DNA from: Flagellimonas profundi
GTDB taxonomy: Bacteria; Bacteroidota; Bacteroidia; Flavobacteriales; Flavobacteriaceae
Direction of reading: 5' to 3'
Length of the DNA: 64,000 nucleotides
NCBI RefSeq assembly: GCF_017313275.1
Contig: NZ_JAFLNM010000001.1
Span: forward strand, 868,001-932,000
Shown here: positions 1 through 7,540 of the stretch, one piece after another
Layout: the number at the start of each line of letters is the position of its first letter
Numbering within the stretch: the stretch's first letter is position 1
Notes under the pieces: model-generated
What the model saw: only the letters and a program-made list of their open reading frames with translations
The model's database searches: none
Told to the model about the DNA's origin: nothing
Position numbers and translations under genes: made by a program

Positions 1-919
1 CGTTCATTAATTGAATCTTTATCCTGTCGTCCTCTATTTGGTGCTTAAATAGCATATTGCTCTGGTCGTACCAATAAAGGGCCCATTTAAATTTTTCCTG
101 ATCAAGGTAAATATCCCCTTTCACCTCGTAGGCATAGGCCAGCCAATCGTAAATCTTGTTTTTCTCAAAAGTATTTATGCTCCTGTTGATGTTGAACATC
201 GCATTTTTAAAATCCTTGGCATCCTTATAAAGTGATGCCATATTACTTTGAGTTTCAGCATCAATTACTTCATTGCCAAGACCTCGGTTGATTCTTTGCA
301 CGGTGTCATAGAACATCAGGGCATTTTTAAAATCTTTTTGCTCTGCGTATAATCCGGCAATGTTTTCATTAAGGATGGATAGCATTTCCTGGTTCTCGAT
401 CTTTTTGGCCAAATCGATTCCCTTAAGGTTCCAGTTTAATGCTTCGGCATAATTGCCCTCAAAGCTGTAGTTTTGGGCGAGGGTATTTATAATGGATACT
501 TCAGATTCAATATCATCAATTTCCTTGGCCAACTCCAAAGCTTCTTTGAACAATGGCATGGATTTCTTTCGCTCACCTTTATCGTAATAATAGATACCAA
601 GAGCATCCAAACCTTTTATTTTCCCATAGGTAAAGTCAATTTCGGTACTATAATCCAAAGCTCTTTTGGCAACGGAATACAGGCTATCTGCATCCAAATA
701 CCTGTAAGAAAATGCTAAACGTACGAGAAGGTTAATATGTGTGGTATCCTTTGGATTAAATCTGCTTGTAGATTCCAGCCGTTGTAGTTTATAAGCCAAG
801 CTATCCCTTTTACTGGTCTGCGCAGAGACCGCAATGGATGAGCAAAGAGCGATAACACAAAGCACAAATAGAGCCAGTGGGTTTTTAGAATTTAGAATGA
901 GGTTTTTTTCTGACAACAC
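1..919 (-). CDS. Tetratricopeptide-repeat protein, 5' part only (3' end outside window)
   Basis: The minus strand is open from a GTG at 919 (TTG at 916 also possible; a TAA lies directly before the GTG) to the window edge, about 306 residues. It begins with a hydrophobic signal segment ending near SAQTSKRDS and continues as helical TPR-like repeats (for example NYAEALNWNLKGIDLAKK and DFKNALMFYDTVQRIN). The C-terminal domain is outside the window. In Bacteroidota such N-termini usually belong to TPR sensor histidine kinases or TPR-HTH regulators, so a signalling role is likely but unproven. The promoter resembles that of the TPR kinase at 13.5 kb, which favours a related role. The coding frame is clear; the function is not. 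Confidence 0.8.
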   Translation of the reverse strand, partial: MLSEKNLILNSKNPLALFVLCVIALCSSIAVSAQTSKRDSLAYKLQRLESTSRFNPKDTTHINLLVRLAFSYRYLDADSLYSVAKRALDYSTEIDFTYGKIKGLDALGIYYYDKGERKKSMPLFKEALELAKEIDDIESEVSIINTLAQNYSFEGNYAEALNWNLKGIDLAKKIENQEMLSILNENIAGLYAEQKDFKNALMFYDTVQRINRGLGNEVIDAETQSNMASLYKDAKDFKNAMFNINRSINTFEKNKIYDWLAYAYEVKGDIYLDQEKFKWALYWYDQSNMLFKHQIEDDRIKIQLMN

Positions 920-939
920 TTAGTTGAAAATATTTGACG

Positions 940-985
940 TAAATGTAATTTCAAGCCACCATTTTGAGAATTAAATGTTGTGAAA
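940..985 (-). promoter_or_regulatory. Candidate LytTR-type activator site plus -7 box for the TPR gene
   Basis: Read on the minus strand, TTTCACAACA (985-976) is followed after exactly 28 bases by TACATTTA (947-940), a near match to TAnnTTTG. The GTG start lies 20 bases further on. No TTTG occurs at the usual -33 spacing. A weak second half-site could lie 21 bases upstream (1006-997). AAAAACGTG is also directly repeated on the plus strand at 991-999 and 1011-1019. The same module occurs twice at 13.1-13.4 kb beside a LytTR regulator. That this is its operator is inference. Confidence 0.5.
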
Positions 986-1126
986 TGTCCAAAAACGTGT
1001 GTTTGGTCTTAAAAACGTGCATTTTGTCGGGAAATTGTACCGCTTTGGTTTTATGCCAGTTGCGACACGATAATAGGTTTGATAAAAATCAAGTATAATT
1101 TTTAATCGGTGGAATTTGAAAAATAT

Positions 1127-1158
1127 TTTGGTTGAATCATTACAAAAAAGTATTTTTG
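1127..1158 (+). promoter_or_regulatory. Promoter of tRNA-His
   Basis: TTTG (1127-1130), a 20-base spacer, then TATTTTTG (1151-1158). This is a full match to the Bacteroidota -33/-7 consensus and lies 15 bases before the tRNA. Confidence 0.75.
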
Positions 1159-1172
1159 CATCCGCTTTAAAT

Positions 1173-1247
1173 GGTGGTTGTAGCTCAGCTGGTTAGAGCG
1201 CTGGATTGTGGTTCCAGAGGTCGCCGGTTCGAACCCGGTCTTCCACC
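1173..1247 (+). tRNA. tRNA-His (anticodon GTG)
   Basis: The cloverleaf folds by eye: D-arm GCTC/GAGC, anticodon arm CTGGA-TTGTGGT-TCCAG with anticodon GTG, and T-arm GCCGG-TTCGAAC-CCGGT. The extra G-1 typical of tRNA-His is encoded (1173) and can pair with C73 (1247). CCA is not encoded. The acceptor stem GTGGTTG/CTTCCAC contains two adjacent T-T mismatches (1178/1242 and 1179/1241). A terminator follows at once, so the gene is probably transcribed alone. Confidence 0.96.
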
Positions 1248-1258
1248 CTTGAGTTTTT

Positions 1259-1292
1259 AAAAATCCCGAGCCTTTTGGTTTGGGATTTTTTT
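1259..1292 (+). terminator. Rho-independent terminator after tRNA-His
   Basis: AAATCCCGAGCC and GGTTTGGGATTT form a 12-bp stem (two G-U pairs) with a TTTT loop, followed by a T run. Confidence 0.85.
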
Positions 1293-1308
1293 GTTCTATG
1301 ACCTGAAT

Positions 1309-1336
1309 AAAAAGCCCTCCATATTGAGGGCTTTTT
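1309..1336 (-). terminator. Terminator of the M28 peptidase gene (bidirectional)
   Basis: AAAAAGCCCTC, loop CATATT, GAGGGCTTTTT. It is symmetric, so it can stop transcription from both sides, and it lies 19 bases beyond the stop codon of the minus-strand peptidase gene. Confidence 0.8.
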
Positions 1337-1355
1337 ATTTGTTTAGCATCTTAGG

Positions 1356-2912
1356 TTAATCCGCCGCTTTGTCGACCAACAGTCTACTTGGTCTGTTTGC
1401 GATTTCCCATGCGGTATGGAAAATCAAACGGGCACGGTTCTCCAACAAGTCATAATTTATTTTATCAGGAGTGTCTCCAGGTCGGTGGTAATCTGCATGG
1501 GTACCGTTAAAATAGAATATGATCGGAATGTTGTTCTTTGCAAAGTTGTAATGGTCACTTCGGTAATAAAAACGGTTGGGGTCGTCTTCATCATTGTACT
1601 TGTAATCAAACTCAATATTGGAATATTTTTTATTTACCTCTTCGGATAGGTTGTGCAATTCGGTGCTTAATTTATCTGAACCTATAAGATAAAGGTAGTT
1701 TCTGGAGCCGGTGTATTTCGGATCTATTCGTCCTATCATATCAATATTTAAATCCACAACGGTATTTTCCAATGGAAAAATCGGATCTACATCGGTATAA
1801 TATCTAGACCCCAAAAGACCTTTTTCTTCCCCGGTTACATGTAAGAAAACTATGGAACGTTTGGGACCATTGCCCTCATCCGCAGCTTTTTTAAAAGCTT
1901 GTGCAATTTCCAATAAGGCAACGGTTCCCGAACCATCATCATCGGCTCCGTTATTGATTTGTCCATCACCCGTAATTCCAATATGGTCCAAGTGGGAAGA
2001 GATGACCACATACTCCTCGGGTTTTTCTGTTCCTTTTAAAAAGGCAACAACATTTTCAGAATCTATTTTATCGTTACCCCCGGTAATGTCCAGCTCAATA
2101 TTGGCTACAATTGTTTTGGGAACATTGTCTTCCTCAATATCACTTTTTAAGGTAGTAGCTGCTTTTTCGTCCAAAATAATAAGTGTTTCATCACTGGTGT
2201 CTTCTGCCAGCTGCATACGACCGCTGTTGTTGGACTTCATAAACTGAAAATAGCCTCTAAAACGCGGATAATTCTGTGTATCGTAATAAAGAACTCCTTT
2301 GGCACCTTTTTCTATGGCCAAATTTGTTTTTTTGGGCATGCTTTCGGACATGTTGCTCCAATCAGATTTTTCCGAAGATCCAGAAATTATGTAGCTCCCA
2401 TCAGTATTTTTGGGTTCACCCGCTTTGATCAGTACCAACTTTCCGGTGACATTTATATTAGCGTAATCCGAATAGGCGCCTTCTTCAATTCCATATCCGG
2501 CATACACGATTTGATCAAATGTTCCTTTTGCAGTTGAATAGGAGACAACATGCTCGCCCAATTCAAATTCTTGATCATTGATGCCAAGATTTCCTTTTGG
2601 AACGTTGGAAACCTCCAAGGGTACCTTCTGAAAATAATCACCATCGGATTGGGCAGGAGGAATGTTCAAGGATTCATATGTGGACCGAATATAGGCCACG
2701 GCCTTTTTTTGGCCGGGAGTACCGGTTTCCCTTCCTTCAAACTCATCGGAGGCGTAGGTGTACAAATGGTCTTTAAGATCGTTTTGAGTAATGGATTCCG
2801 CATAGGGTACAGGGCTTGCTACAGGTTTTGGCTTTGCTGCTTCTGTTACTGTTTTGTGGTAGGAATTACAGGCAAACACCAATCCCAATGCCAATAAGGA
2901 AAGTTTTTTCAT
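1356..2912 (-). CDS. M28-family metallopeptidase lipoprotein
   Basis: Predicted secreted zinc aminopeptidase of 518 residues. It starts with a lipoprotein signal ending in LVFAC, so it should be anchored in the envelope. A PA-type domain occupies the middle. The C-terminal M28 domain carries the expected metal and catalytic motifs in order: SSHLDHIG, NGADDDGSG, TGEEKG, NIDMIG and GTHADYHRPGDT. I chose the ATG at 2912; an in-frame TTG at 2930 would add six residues but lies almost on the predicted transcription start. It is divergent from the FAD oxidoreductase. Such enzymes in marine Bacteroidota usually degrade external peptides; the exact substrate cannot be told. Confidence 0.92.
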   Translation of the reverse strand: MKKLSLLALGLVFACNSYHKTVTEAAKPKPVASPVPYAESITQNDLKDHLYTYASDEFEGRETGTPGQKKAVAYIRSTYESLNIPPAQSDGDYFQKVPLEVSNVPKGNLGINDQEFELGEHVVSYSTAKGTFDQIVYAGYGIEEGAYSDYANINVTGKLVLIKAGEPKNTDGSYIISGSSEKSDWSNMSESMPKKTNLAIEKGAKGVLYYDTQNYPRFRGYFQFMKSNNSGRMQLAEDTSDETLIILDEKAATTLKSDIEEDNVPKTIVANIELDITGGNDKIDSENVVAFLKGTEKPEEYVVISSHLDHIGITGDGQINNGADDDGSGTVALLEIAQAFKKAADEGNGPKRSIVFLHVTGEEKGLLGSRYYTDVDPIFPLENTVVDLNIDMIGRIDPKYTGSRNYLYLIGSDKLSTELHNLSEEVNKKYSNIEFDYKYNDEDDPNRFYYRSDHYNFAKNNIPIIFYFNGTHADYHRPGDTPDKINYDLLENRARLIFHTAWEIANRPSRLLVDKAAD

Positions 2913-2937
2913 TCGTTTGATAGTTTTCAAAATCCCT

Positions 2938-2945
2938 CAAAAGTA
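2938..2945 (-). promoter_or_regulatory. -7 box of the M28 peptidase gene
   Basis: TACTTTTG on the minus strand, a perfect TAnnTTTG match 25 bases before the ATG at 2912. It leaves a leader of about 20 bases. Confidence 0.6.
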
Positions 2946-3045
2946 GTCAAAAGTTTGCTAAAGAATTCCCATGGTACAGATTAACATTTTCCCACCCTTT
3001 ATGTATCTTGGCGCTTCTTTTGATGAACACCCTAAAGTTGTAGTA

Positions 3046-4302
3046 ATGGGCAAGAATAAAAGTGTAATTGTAGTTGGAGGTGGAATTGTTGGGCTTTCCA
3101 CTGCTTACTTTTTGCAGAAAGCAGGTCATCGGGTAACTGTTTTGGACAAATCGGACATTACTTCGGGAGCTTCGTTCGTCAATGCAGGGTACCTTACCCC
3201 GAGCCATATTGTTTCTTTGGCATCACCGGGGATGATTACACAAGGATTGAAATATATGTTCAATTCTTCGAGCCCATTTTACATGAAACCACGATTGGAC
3301 CCTGATTTTATACGATGGGCATGGTACTTTAAAAAATCTTCTACCCAAGCCAAGGTGGAGCGATCCATGTCCGTTATCCGTGATATCAATATATTGAGCA
3401 GGGAACTGTACAAAGGCATAAAGGATTCCGGCGACTTGGGAGATTTTCAAATAGGACAACAAGGTTTGATGATGGTCTACCAAACCGAGAAATCCCGCGA
3501 TCATGAAATGGAAGTTGTTGAAAAGGCAGCTACATTGGGATTGGTAGGCAGGCATCTATCAAAAGAAGAATTGAAGAAAATAGAGCCCAAGGTCGACTTT
3601 AATGCCAAAGGGGCCATTCTTTGGGAATGTGACCGCCACACCACCCCACCGCTCATTATGAAACGAATGGTGGAACATTTGGAAAAGGTCGGGGTGGACA
3701 TTCATAAGAACGAAGCGGTAACCAATGTATCCATCTCAGACGGGCATATAACAGAAGTTATAACCGAAAAAGCAAGCTATACCGCGGACGAAGTGGTCTT
3801 TGCAGCTGGATCATGGACTTCGGGACTTTCCAAAAAATTAAACCTAAAACTGCCATTACAGGCGGGCAAGGGATATGGAATTAATGTAGAGGAGCCCACC
3901 AACATAAGTATGCCAGCCATTTTAATGGAGAAAAAAATCGCGGTTACTCCAATGGAAGGCTTTACTCGTTTTGCCGGAACCATGGAATTCTCTGGAATCA
4001 ACCATACCATCCGAAAAGAAAGAGTGGAGGCCATTGCAAAAGGTGTTGAAAGCTACTATAATGGACTCCAAATTCCAGATGAGGCCAAGAAACATGCAAA
4101 ATGCGGCCTTCGTCCCGTATCGCCAGATGGTCTTCCATACATAGGAAAACCGAAAAGCATAAACAATTTGACCATTGCAACAGGTCATGCGATGATGGGT
4201 TGGAGCATGGGGCCGGCAACTGGCAAATTGGTCACGGAACTTATCTCAGGGGATAAGCTTTCCATGTCTATTTCGCCATTCGACCCCGAACGCAAATTTT
4301 AA
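3046..4302 (+). CDS. FAD-dependent D-amino-acid dehydrogenase-like oxidoreductase (DadA type)
   Basis: A 418-residue DAO-family flavoprotein. The Rossmann dinucleotide motif VVGGGIVGLS starts near residue 9, followed by VLDKSDITSGASFVNAGYLTPS as expected for FAD binding in DadA-like enzymes. The C-terminus has CGLRPVSPDGLPYIG and ATGHAMMGWSMGPATGKL, the second FAD-contacting region. It probably oxidises a small D-amino acid or imino acid, passing electrons to the respiratory chain. An upstream in-frame ATG at 2971 would add 25 atypical residues with no flavoprotein similarity, so the ATG at 3046 is preferred. TATCTTGG at 3004-3011 may be its -7 box. Confidence 0.9.
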   Translation: MGKNKSVIVVGGGIVGLSTAYFLQKAGHRVTVLDKSDITSGASFVNAGYLTPSHIVSLASPGMITQGLKYMFNSSSPFYMKPRLDPDFIRWAWYFKKSSTQAKVERSMSVIRDINILSRELYKGIKDSGDLGDFQIGQQGLMMVYQTEKSRDHEMEVVEKAATLGLVGRHLSKEELKKIEPKVDFNAKGAILWECDRHTTPPLIMKRMVEHLEKVGVDIHKNEAVTNVSISDGHITEVITEKASYTADEVVFAAGSWTSGLSKKLNLKLPLQAGKGYGINVEEPTNISMPAILMEKKIAVTPMEGFTRFAGTMEFSGINHTIRKERVEAIAKGVESYYNGLQIPDEAKKHAKCGLRPVSPDGLPYIGKPKSINNLTIATGHAMMGWSMGPATGKLVTELISGDKLSMSISPFDPERKF

Positions 4303-4379
4303 TTGACTTCTTGTCGATCATGGCAGGATATATGCTGTTTAGATTTTTCAGTTGCGTTTTTAACGACTAATTTTACAGT

Positions 4380-5309
4380 ATGAAAAAACACTATACCACA
4401 TTACTACTTTTTTCATTCTTCCATATCGTTGGAACATGGTCGCAAGAGGTACAGATTTTTACCGTGGAAGACTTTGATCTTAAGGGAAAGGTAAAATCCT
4501 GTCTGGTCACTACCGATTACGGAAAGGAATTGTTTGAATTTGACAGGGAGGGCGTCCTTACCAAAACCGTGACCCAGTATAACGATACCGATCAGGACAT
4601 CACCTATTATAAGTACAACGATAATGGGGAACTGTTGGAAAAACGTATGGAGAGTTATAAAGGTAACGTTTTGGATGAATCCACGTCCATGGCCAATTTT
4701 TATGAGATAGATACTGTTCCGAACAGGAAGGTTGTGGAAAAAATCATTTCCTACGACAAACAGTTCTTGGAGCAGCAACAATACCATTATGATGATGAGG
4801 GGAAATTGGTGAAAATAATTTCTTCCAATGGAGAAGGGGTGGACGAAACCACTTTTGAATATTCCCAAGTAAAAAACGAATATACGGTAAGTACTTTTAC
4901 CAATGGCATTTTACAAAAATCCGTTAGGACATCGACCAAAAAGGGACCCAATGGCACCAAAGAGGTTGTACTGACCAAAGAATACATTGATGGAGAGCCC
5001 AATACTGCCTTGGAAGAAGTTTTTAATGCCGAAGGCAAGTTGGAAACCAGCGAGGATTTTCTATACGATATAGCTGAAAAGGAATTTGTTTCGCAGCAAA
5101 AGCGATTCTACTATTACACCGATGGCAAGTTGAGCAGAATGGTTAAAAAAACGGTAAACACCGAATCTACGGATAAATATATTTTTCAGTTCGATAACCA
5201 CACACCGAGCAACTGGGTAAAACAGATTATAACTCCTGATAACACCTACACCACAAGAACCATTGAATATTACGAAGAGGAAACACCCGAGGAGGAACCC
5301 AATAATTGA
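4380..5309 (+). CDS. Secreted protein with YD/RHS-like repeats, function unknown
   Basis: 309 residues with a signal peptide ending near WSQ. The mature part contains irregular repeats of the type Y-x-D-x-x-G-x-L (YNDNGELLEK, YHYDDEGKLVK, FNAEGKLETS, YYTDGKLSR), resembling short YD/MORN-like beta repeats found in Bacteroidota exported proteins, and ends in an acidic tail. No catalytic motif is visible. TAATTTTA at 4368-4375, four bases before the ATG, is a near-consensus -7 box. It converges tail-to-tail with the esterase gene, with only two bases between the stop codons and no terminator. Confidence 0.8.
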   Translation: MKKHYTTLLLFSFFHIVGTWSQEVQIFTVEDFDLKGKVKSCLVTTDYGKELFEFDREGVLTKTVTQYNDTDQDITYYKYNDNGELLEKRMESYKGNVLDESTSMANFYEIDTVPNRKVVEKIISYDKQFLEQQQYHYDDEGKLVKIISSNGEGVDETTFEYSQVKNEYTVSTFTNGILQKSVRTSTKKGPNGTKEVVLTKEYIDGEPNTALEEVFNAEGKLETSEDFLYDIAEKEFVSQQKRFYYYTDGKLSRMVKKTVNTESTDKYIFQFDNHTPSNWVKQIITPDNTYTTRTIEYYEEETPEEEPNN

Positions 5310-5311
5310 CC

Positions 5312-5959
5312 TTATTTGATCAGCTCCTCAATAATTTCTGGTTTCACTTCGTGCCCACCCTTAAAGGTGATGGTTTCCGCGTTGCCTTGAAATAGCATAT
5401 CAATTTTATTTTTTTCTCCTTTGAGACGGTCTGGAGTCAAAAATTCGTCTTGGTCCCCGTATATTATTTTTATCGCTGTTGCATCGAAATCCAAAAATTC
5501 AAAATCTTCCGCCGTCAATTCATTGGGAATACCGCCGGCATAGAGCACAACCAATTTACAATTCGTCTTTTTGCTGGCCAACCATCGAGTGGCCACGGAA
5601 ACACCCTGGGAAAACCCGAAGAGCATCAGGTTTACATTTTCCGGGATTTTTTCAGATTCGAGTACCGCATCAATATAGTTGAGTACATTTTTTACTTCGG
5701 TGGCGGTATTTTCCTTAGTGAGCCAACTGGCACCAACGTATTTGTATTCATTCTTCAAATAATATTTTGATGGGGCCTGTGGAACAATAATGTAGTTTTC
5801 TTCGGGATCCAGACCTTTAAAATATTTGACGAAGTAACGACTCAAATAACCTATACCATGAAAAACCAGCCAGACATTTTTGGTTTTTGAGCTTAATTGG
5901 TTCTGGGTCAGGTATGTATTTTCAGTAGTGTAAGTAACAGTCTTCTCTTTGTTGGACAT
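5312..5959 (-). CDS. Phospholipase/carboxylesterase-type alpha/beta hydrolase
   Basis: A 215-residue cytoplasmic alpha/beta hydrolase. Visible features are an oxyanion-hole HG dipeptide (VFHGIG), the nucleophile elbow GFSQG (Ser117), an acid-region motif YGDQDEF and a terminal GGHEV with the catalytic His. This is the pattern of the carboxylesterase/acyl-protein thioesterase (YpfH-like) group. The ATG at 5959 starts MSNKEK; longer upstream starts add hydrophobic residues overlapping the divergent thioesterase promoter and are unlikely. It is not an obvious MenH, which should be considered because the next gene opens the menaquinone region. Confidence 0.82.
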   Translation of the reverse strand: MSNKEKTVTYTTENTYLTQNQLSSKTKNVWLVFHGIGYLSRYFVKYFKGLDPEENYIIVPQAPSKYYLKNEYKYVGASWLTKENTATEVKNVLNYIDAVLESEKIPENVNLMLFGFSQGVSVATRWLASKKTNCKLVVLYAGGIPNELTAEDFEFLDFDATAIKIIYGDQDEFLTPDRLKGEKNKIDMLFQGNAETITFKGGHEVKPEIIEELIK

Positions 5960-6020
5960 GTTTAAAATCGCTGATTTAGATATTGGCAAAGCTTTGTGTA
6001 ATTTTACAAAAAATAGAAGG

Positions 6021-6443
6021 ATGAACGAACATAAAGAGAAGATACTGTCCGTTTGCAACGAAATTTGCAAGGACACATTAATGGAAACATTGGACATCAC
6101 CTATATTGATGTAGGTGAAAATTTTCTCTTGGCCAAAATGCCCGTGACCCCAAGAGTTCACCAACCAGATGGTGTTCTGCACGGCGGTGCATCCGTAGCC
6201 CTTGCAGAAAGTGTAGGGAGTGCGGCATCCTACATTTTCTTGGACGGACAAAAGTTTTTTGTACGTGGGATCGAGATTGCAGCAAACCATGTTCGCTCCA
6301 TAAAGGAAGGCTTTGTTTATGCCAAGGCTTCTATTCTGCACAAAGGCCGAACCACGCAATTGTGGGAGATAAAAATCACCGATGAGGAGGACCGTTTGAT
6401 TTCCAACTGTAAACTTACCACCATTGCGTTACCCAAAAACTAA
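6021..6443 (+). CDS. PaaI/YbgC-type hotdog-fold thioesterase, candidate DHNA-CoA hydrolase
   Basis: A 140-residue single hotdog domain with the PaaI-type active-site region GVLHGGASVALAES (His54-Gly-Gly, Glu63). It is the first gene of the menaquinone block and overlaps menF by 20 bases, so it is translated from the same message. A thioesterase in this position most simply releases 1,4-dihydroxy-2-naphthoate from its CoA ester (the MenI step), but the family is broad and this assignment rests on context. The start MNEHKEK follows TAATTTTA (5999-6006), a near -7 box. Confidence 0.85.
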   Translation: MNEHKEKILSVCNEICKDTLMETLDITYIDVGENFLLAKMPVTPRVHQPDGVLHGGASVALAESVGSAASYIFLDGQKFFVRGIEIAANHVRSIKEGFVYAKASILHKGRTTQLWEIKITDEEDRLISNCKLTTIALPKN

Positions 6444-7485
6444 AGGCCTTCAGGAAATATGGGATAGGGCAAAGGCCTATCTGGAAAAGGGGTTGCCCTT
6501 TGTTTTATATAGAAAACCGGATGAAAAAGAAATTTTCGGTGTTTTTCAATCAAACAACGCACTCCATCATTCCAAAGATTTCACCGAGAAAGGGTTTCTT
6601 TTTGCACCATTTGATTCTGAAAACAATGTAATCCTTATTCAACCTGATGAGGTATGGGAGGGGACCGTAAAAGCTGAAAACTTGCGGGCCACTACTGCGA
6701 TTTCGCCGGATGAGTCAGGGAAAGAAGCCCATATTGATTTGGTGAAGAGCGGCATCAAGGAAATTGAAAAGGGAAGGCTTCAAAAAGTAGTGCTCTCAAG
6801 AAAAATCGAGGTGCCCATTTCAAAGTCGCCCATCAAAATATTCAAAACCCTTTTGAATACCTACCCGACCGCGTTTGGATACCTTTTTCATCACCCAAAG
6901 GTCGGGACATGGTGCGGGGCAACTCCAGAAACCTTGATGAAAGTGAAGGACAAAAAACTGTTGACCATGTCCTTGGCCGCTACCTTGCCATATATAGAGA
7001 ATGAAAAACCCAACTGGGGCAGTAAGGAAATCGAGGAACAACAAATGGTATCCGAGTACATAGGAGATAAATTGGCCCATACCATGGAACGTTTGGAAAT
7101 AGATGACGCCGAATCTGTAAAGGCAGGAAATCTATGGCACCTTCGCTCGGAAGTACGTGGAAACATGTTACCTAACCTAAAGGTTAGCGAAGTAATCAGG
7201 GCTTTGCATCCAACCCCAGCAGTATGCGGTATACCAACGGATGAAGCAGCAAAGTTTATTCAGGCCAATGAAAATTACAAAAGGACGTTCTACACTGGTT
7301 TTTTAGGAGAATTGAATTTAAAGGGTCAAGGAGAGTTGTCCTTGTTCGTCAACCTTAGGTGTATGCAGCTGGAAAATGATAAAGCTTCCATTTTTGTGGG
7401 TGGTGGAATTACTGAGGCATCGGACCCAGAAAATGAATGGGTCGAGACCCAAAACAAAAGCAAGACGATGTTGAGCATACTCTAA
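6424..7485 (+). CDS. menF: Isochorismate synthase
   Basis: A chorismate-binding enzyme of 353 residues that converts chorismate to isochorismate, the first committed step to menaquinone. The chorismate-binding core shows LQKVVLSRKIEV with the general-base Lys121, GATPE, HPTPAVCGIP, FYTGFLGELN and FVGGGIT. It starts with TTG inside the end of the thioesterase gene (20-base overlap); no closer ATG exists before conserved sequence. The N-terminal part is short compared with E. coli MenF, as is usual in Bacteroidota. Menaquinone rather than siderophore synthesis is indicated by menD just downstream. Confidence 0.93.
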   Translation: MRYPKTKGLQEIWDRAKAYLEKGLPFVLYRKPDEKEIFGVFQSNNALHHSKDFTEKGFLFAPFDSENNVILIQPDEVWEGTVKAENLRATTAISPDESGKEAHIDLVKSGIKEIEKGRLQKVVLSRKIEVPISKSPIKIFKTLLNTYPTAFGYLFHHPKVGTWCGATPETLMKVKDKKLLTMSLAATLPYIENEKPNWGSKEIEEQQMVSEYIGDKLAHTMERLEIDDAESVKAGNLWHLRSEVRGNMLPNLKVSEVIRALHPTPAVCGIPTDEAAKFIQANENYKRTFYTGFLGELNLKGQGELSLFVNLRCMQLENDKASIFVGGGITEASDPENEWVETQNKSKTMLSIL

Positions 7486-7500
7486 ATAGATGTTCCTTAT

Positions 7501-7534
7501 TTTGGTTTTTTACCATCCAGATGATGTATTTTTG
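7501..7534 (+). promoter_or_regulatory. Internal promoter before menD
   Basis: TTTG (7501-7504), 22-base spacer, TATTTTTG (7527-7534). The start codon lies only six bases after the -7 box, so menD can be transcribed independently with almost no leader. Confidence 0.65.
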
Positions 7535-7540
7535 TAGTCC

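Noticed and set aside
473..718. 81-residue plus-strand frame
   Set aside because: Lies antisense inside the TPR coding frame, has no start-site signals and no family resemblance.
1852..2247. 131-residue plus-strand frame
   Set aside because: Shadow of the M28 peptidase gene on the other strand.
4413..4868. 151-residue minus-strand frame
   Set aside because: Shadow of the secreted YD-repeat protein; no signal or promoter on that strand.
5312..5959. Hydrolase as MenH
   Set aside because: Motifs fit the carboxylesterase/phospholipase group (GFSQG) and the gene is divergent from the men operon; kept only as an untested possibility.
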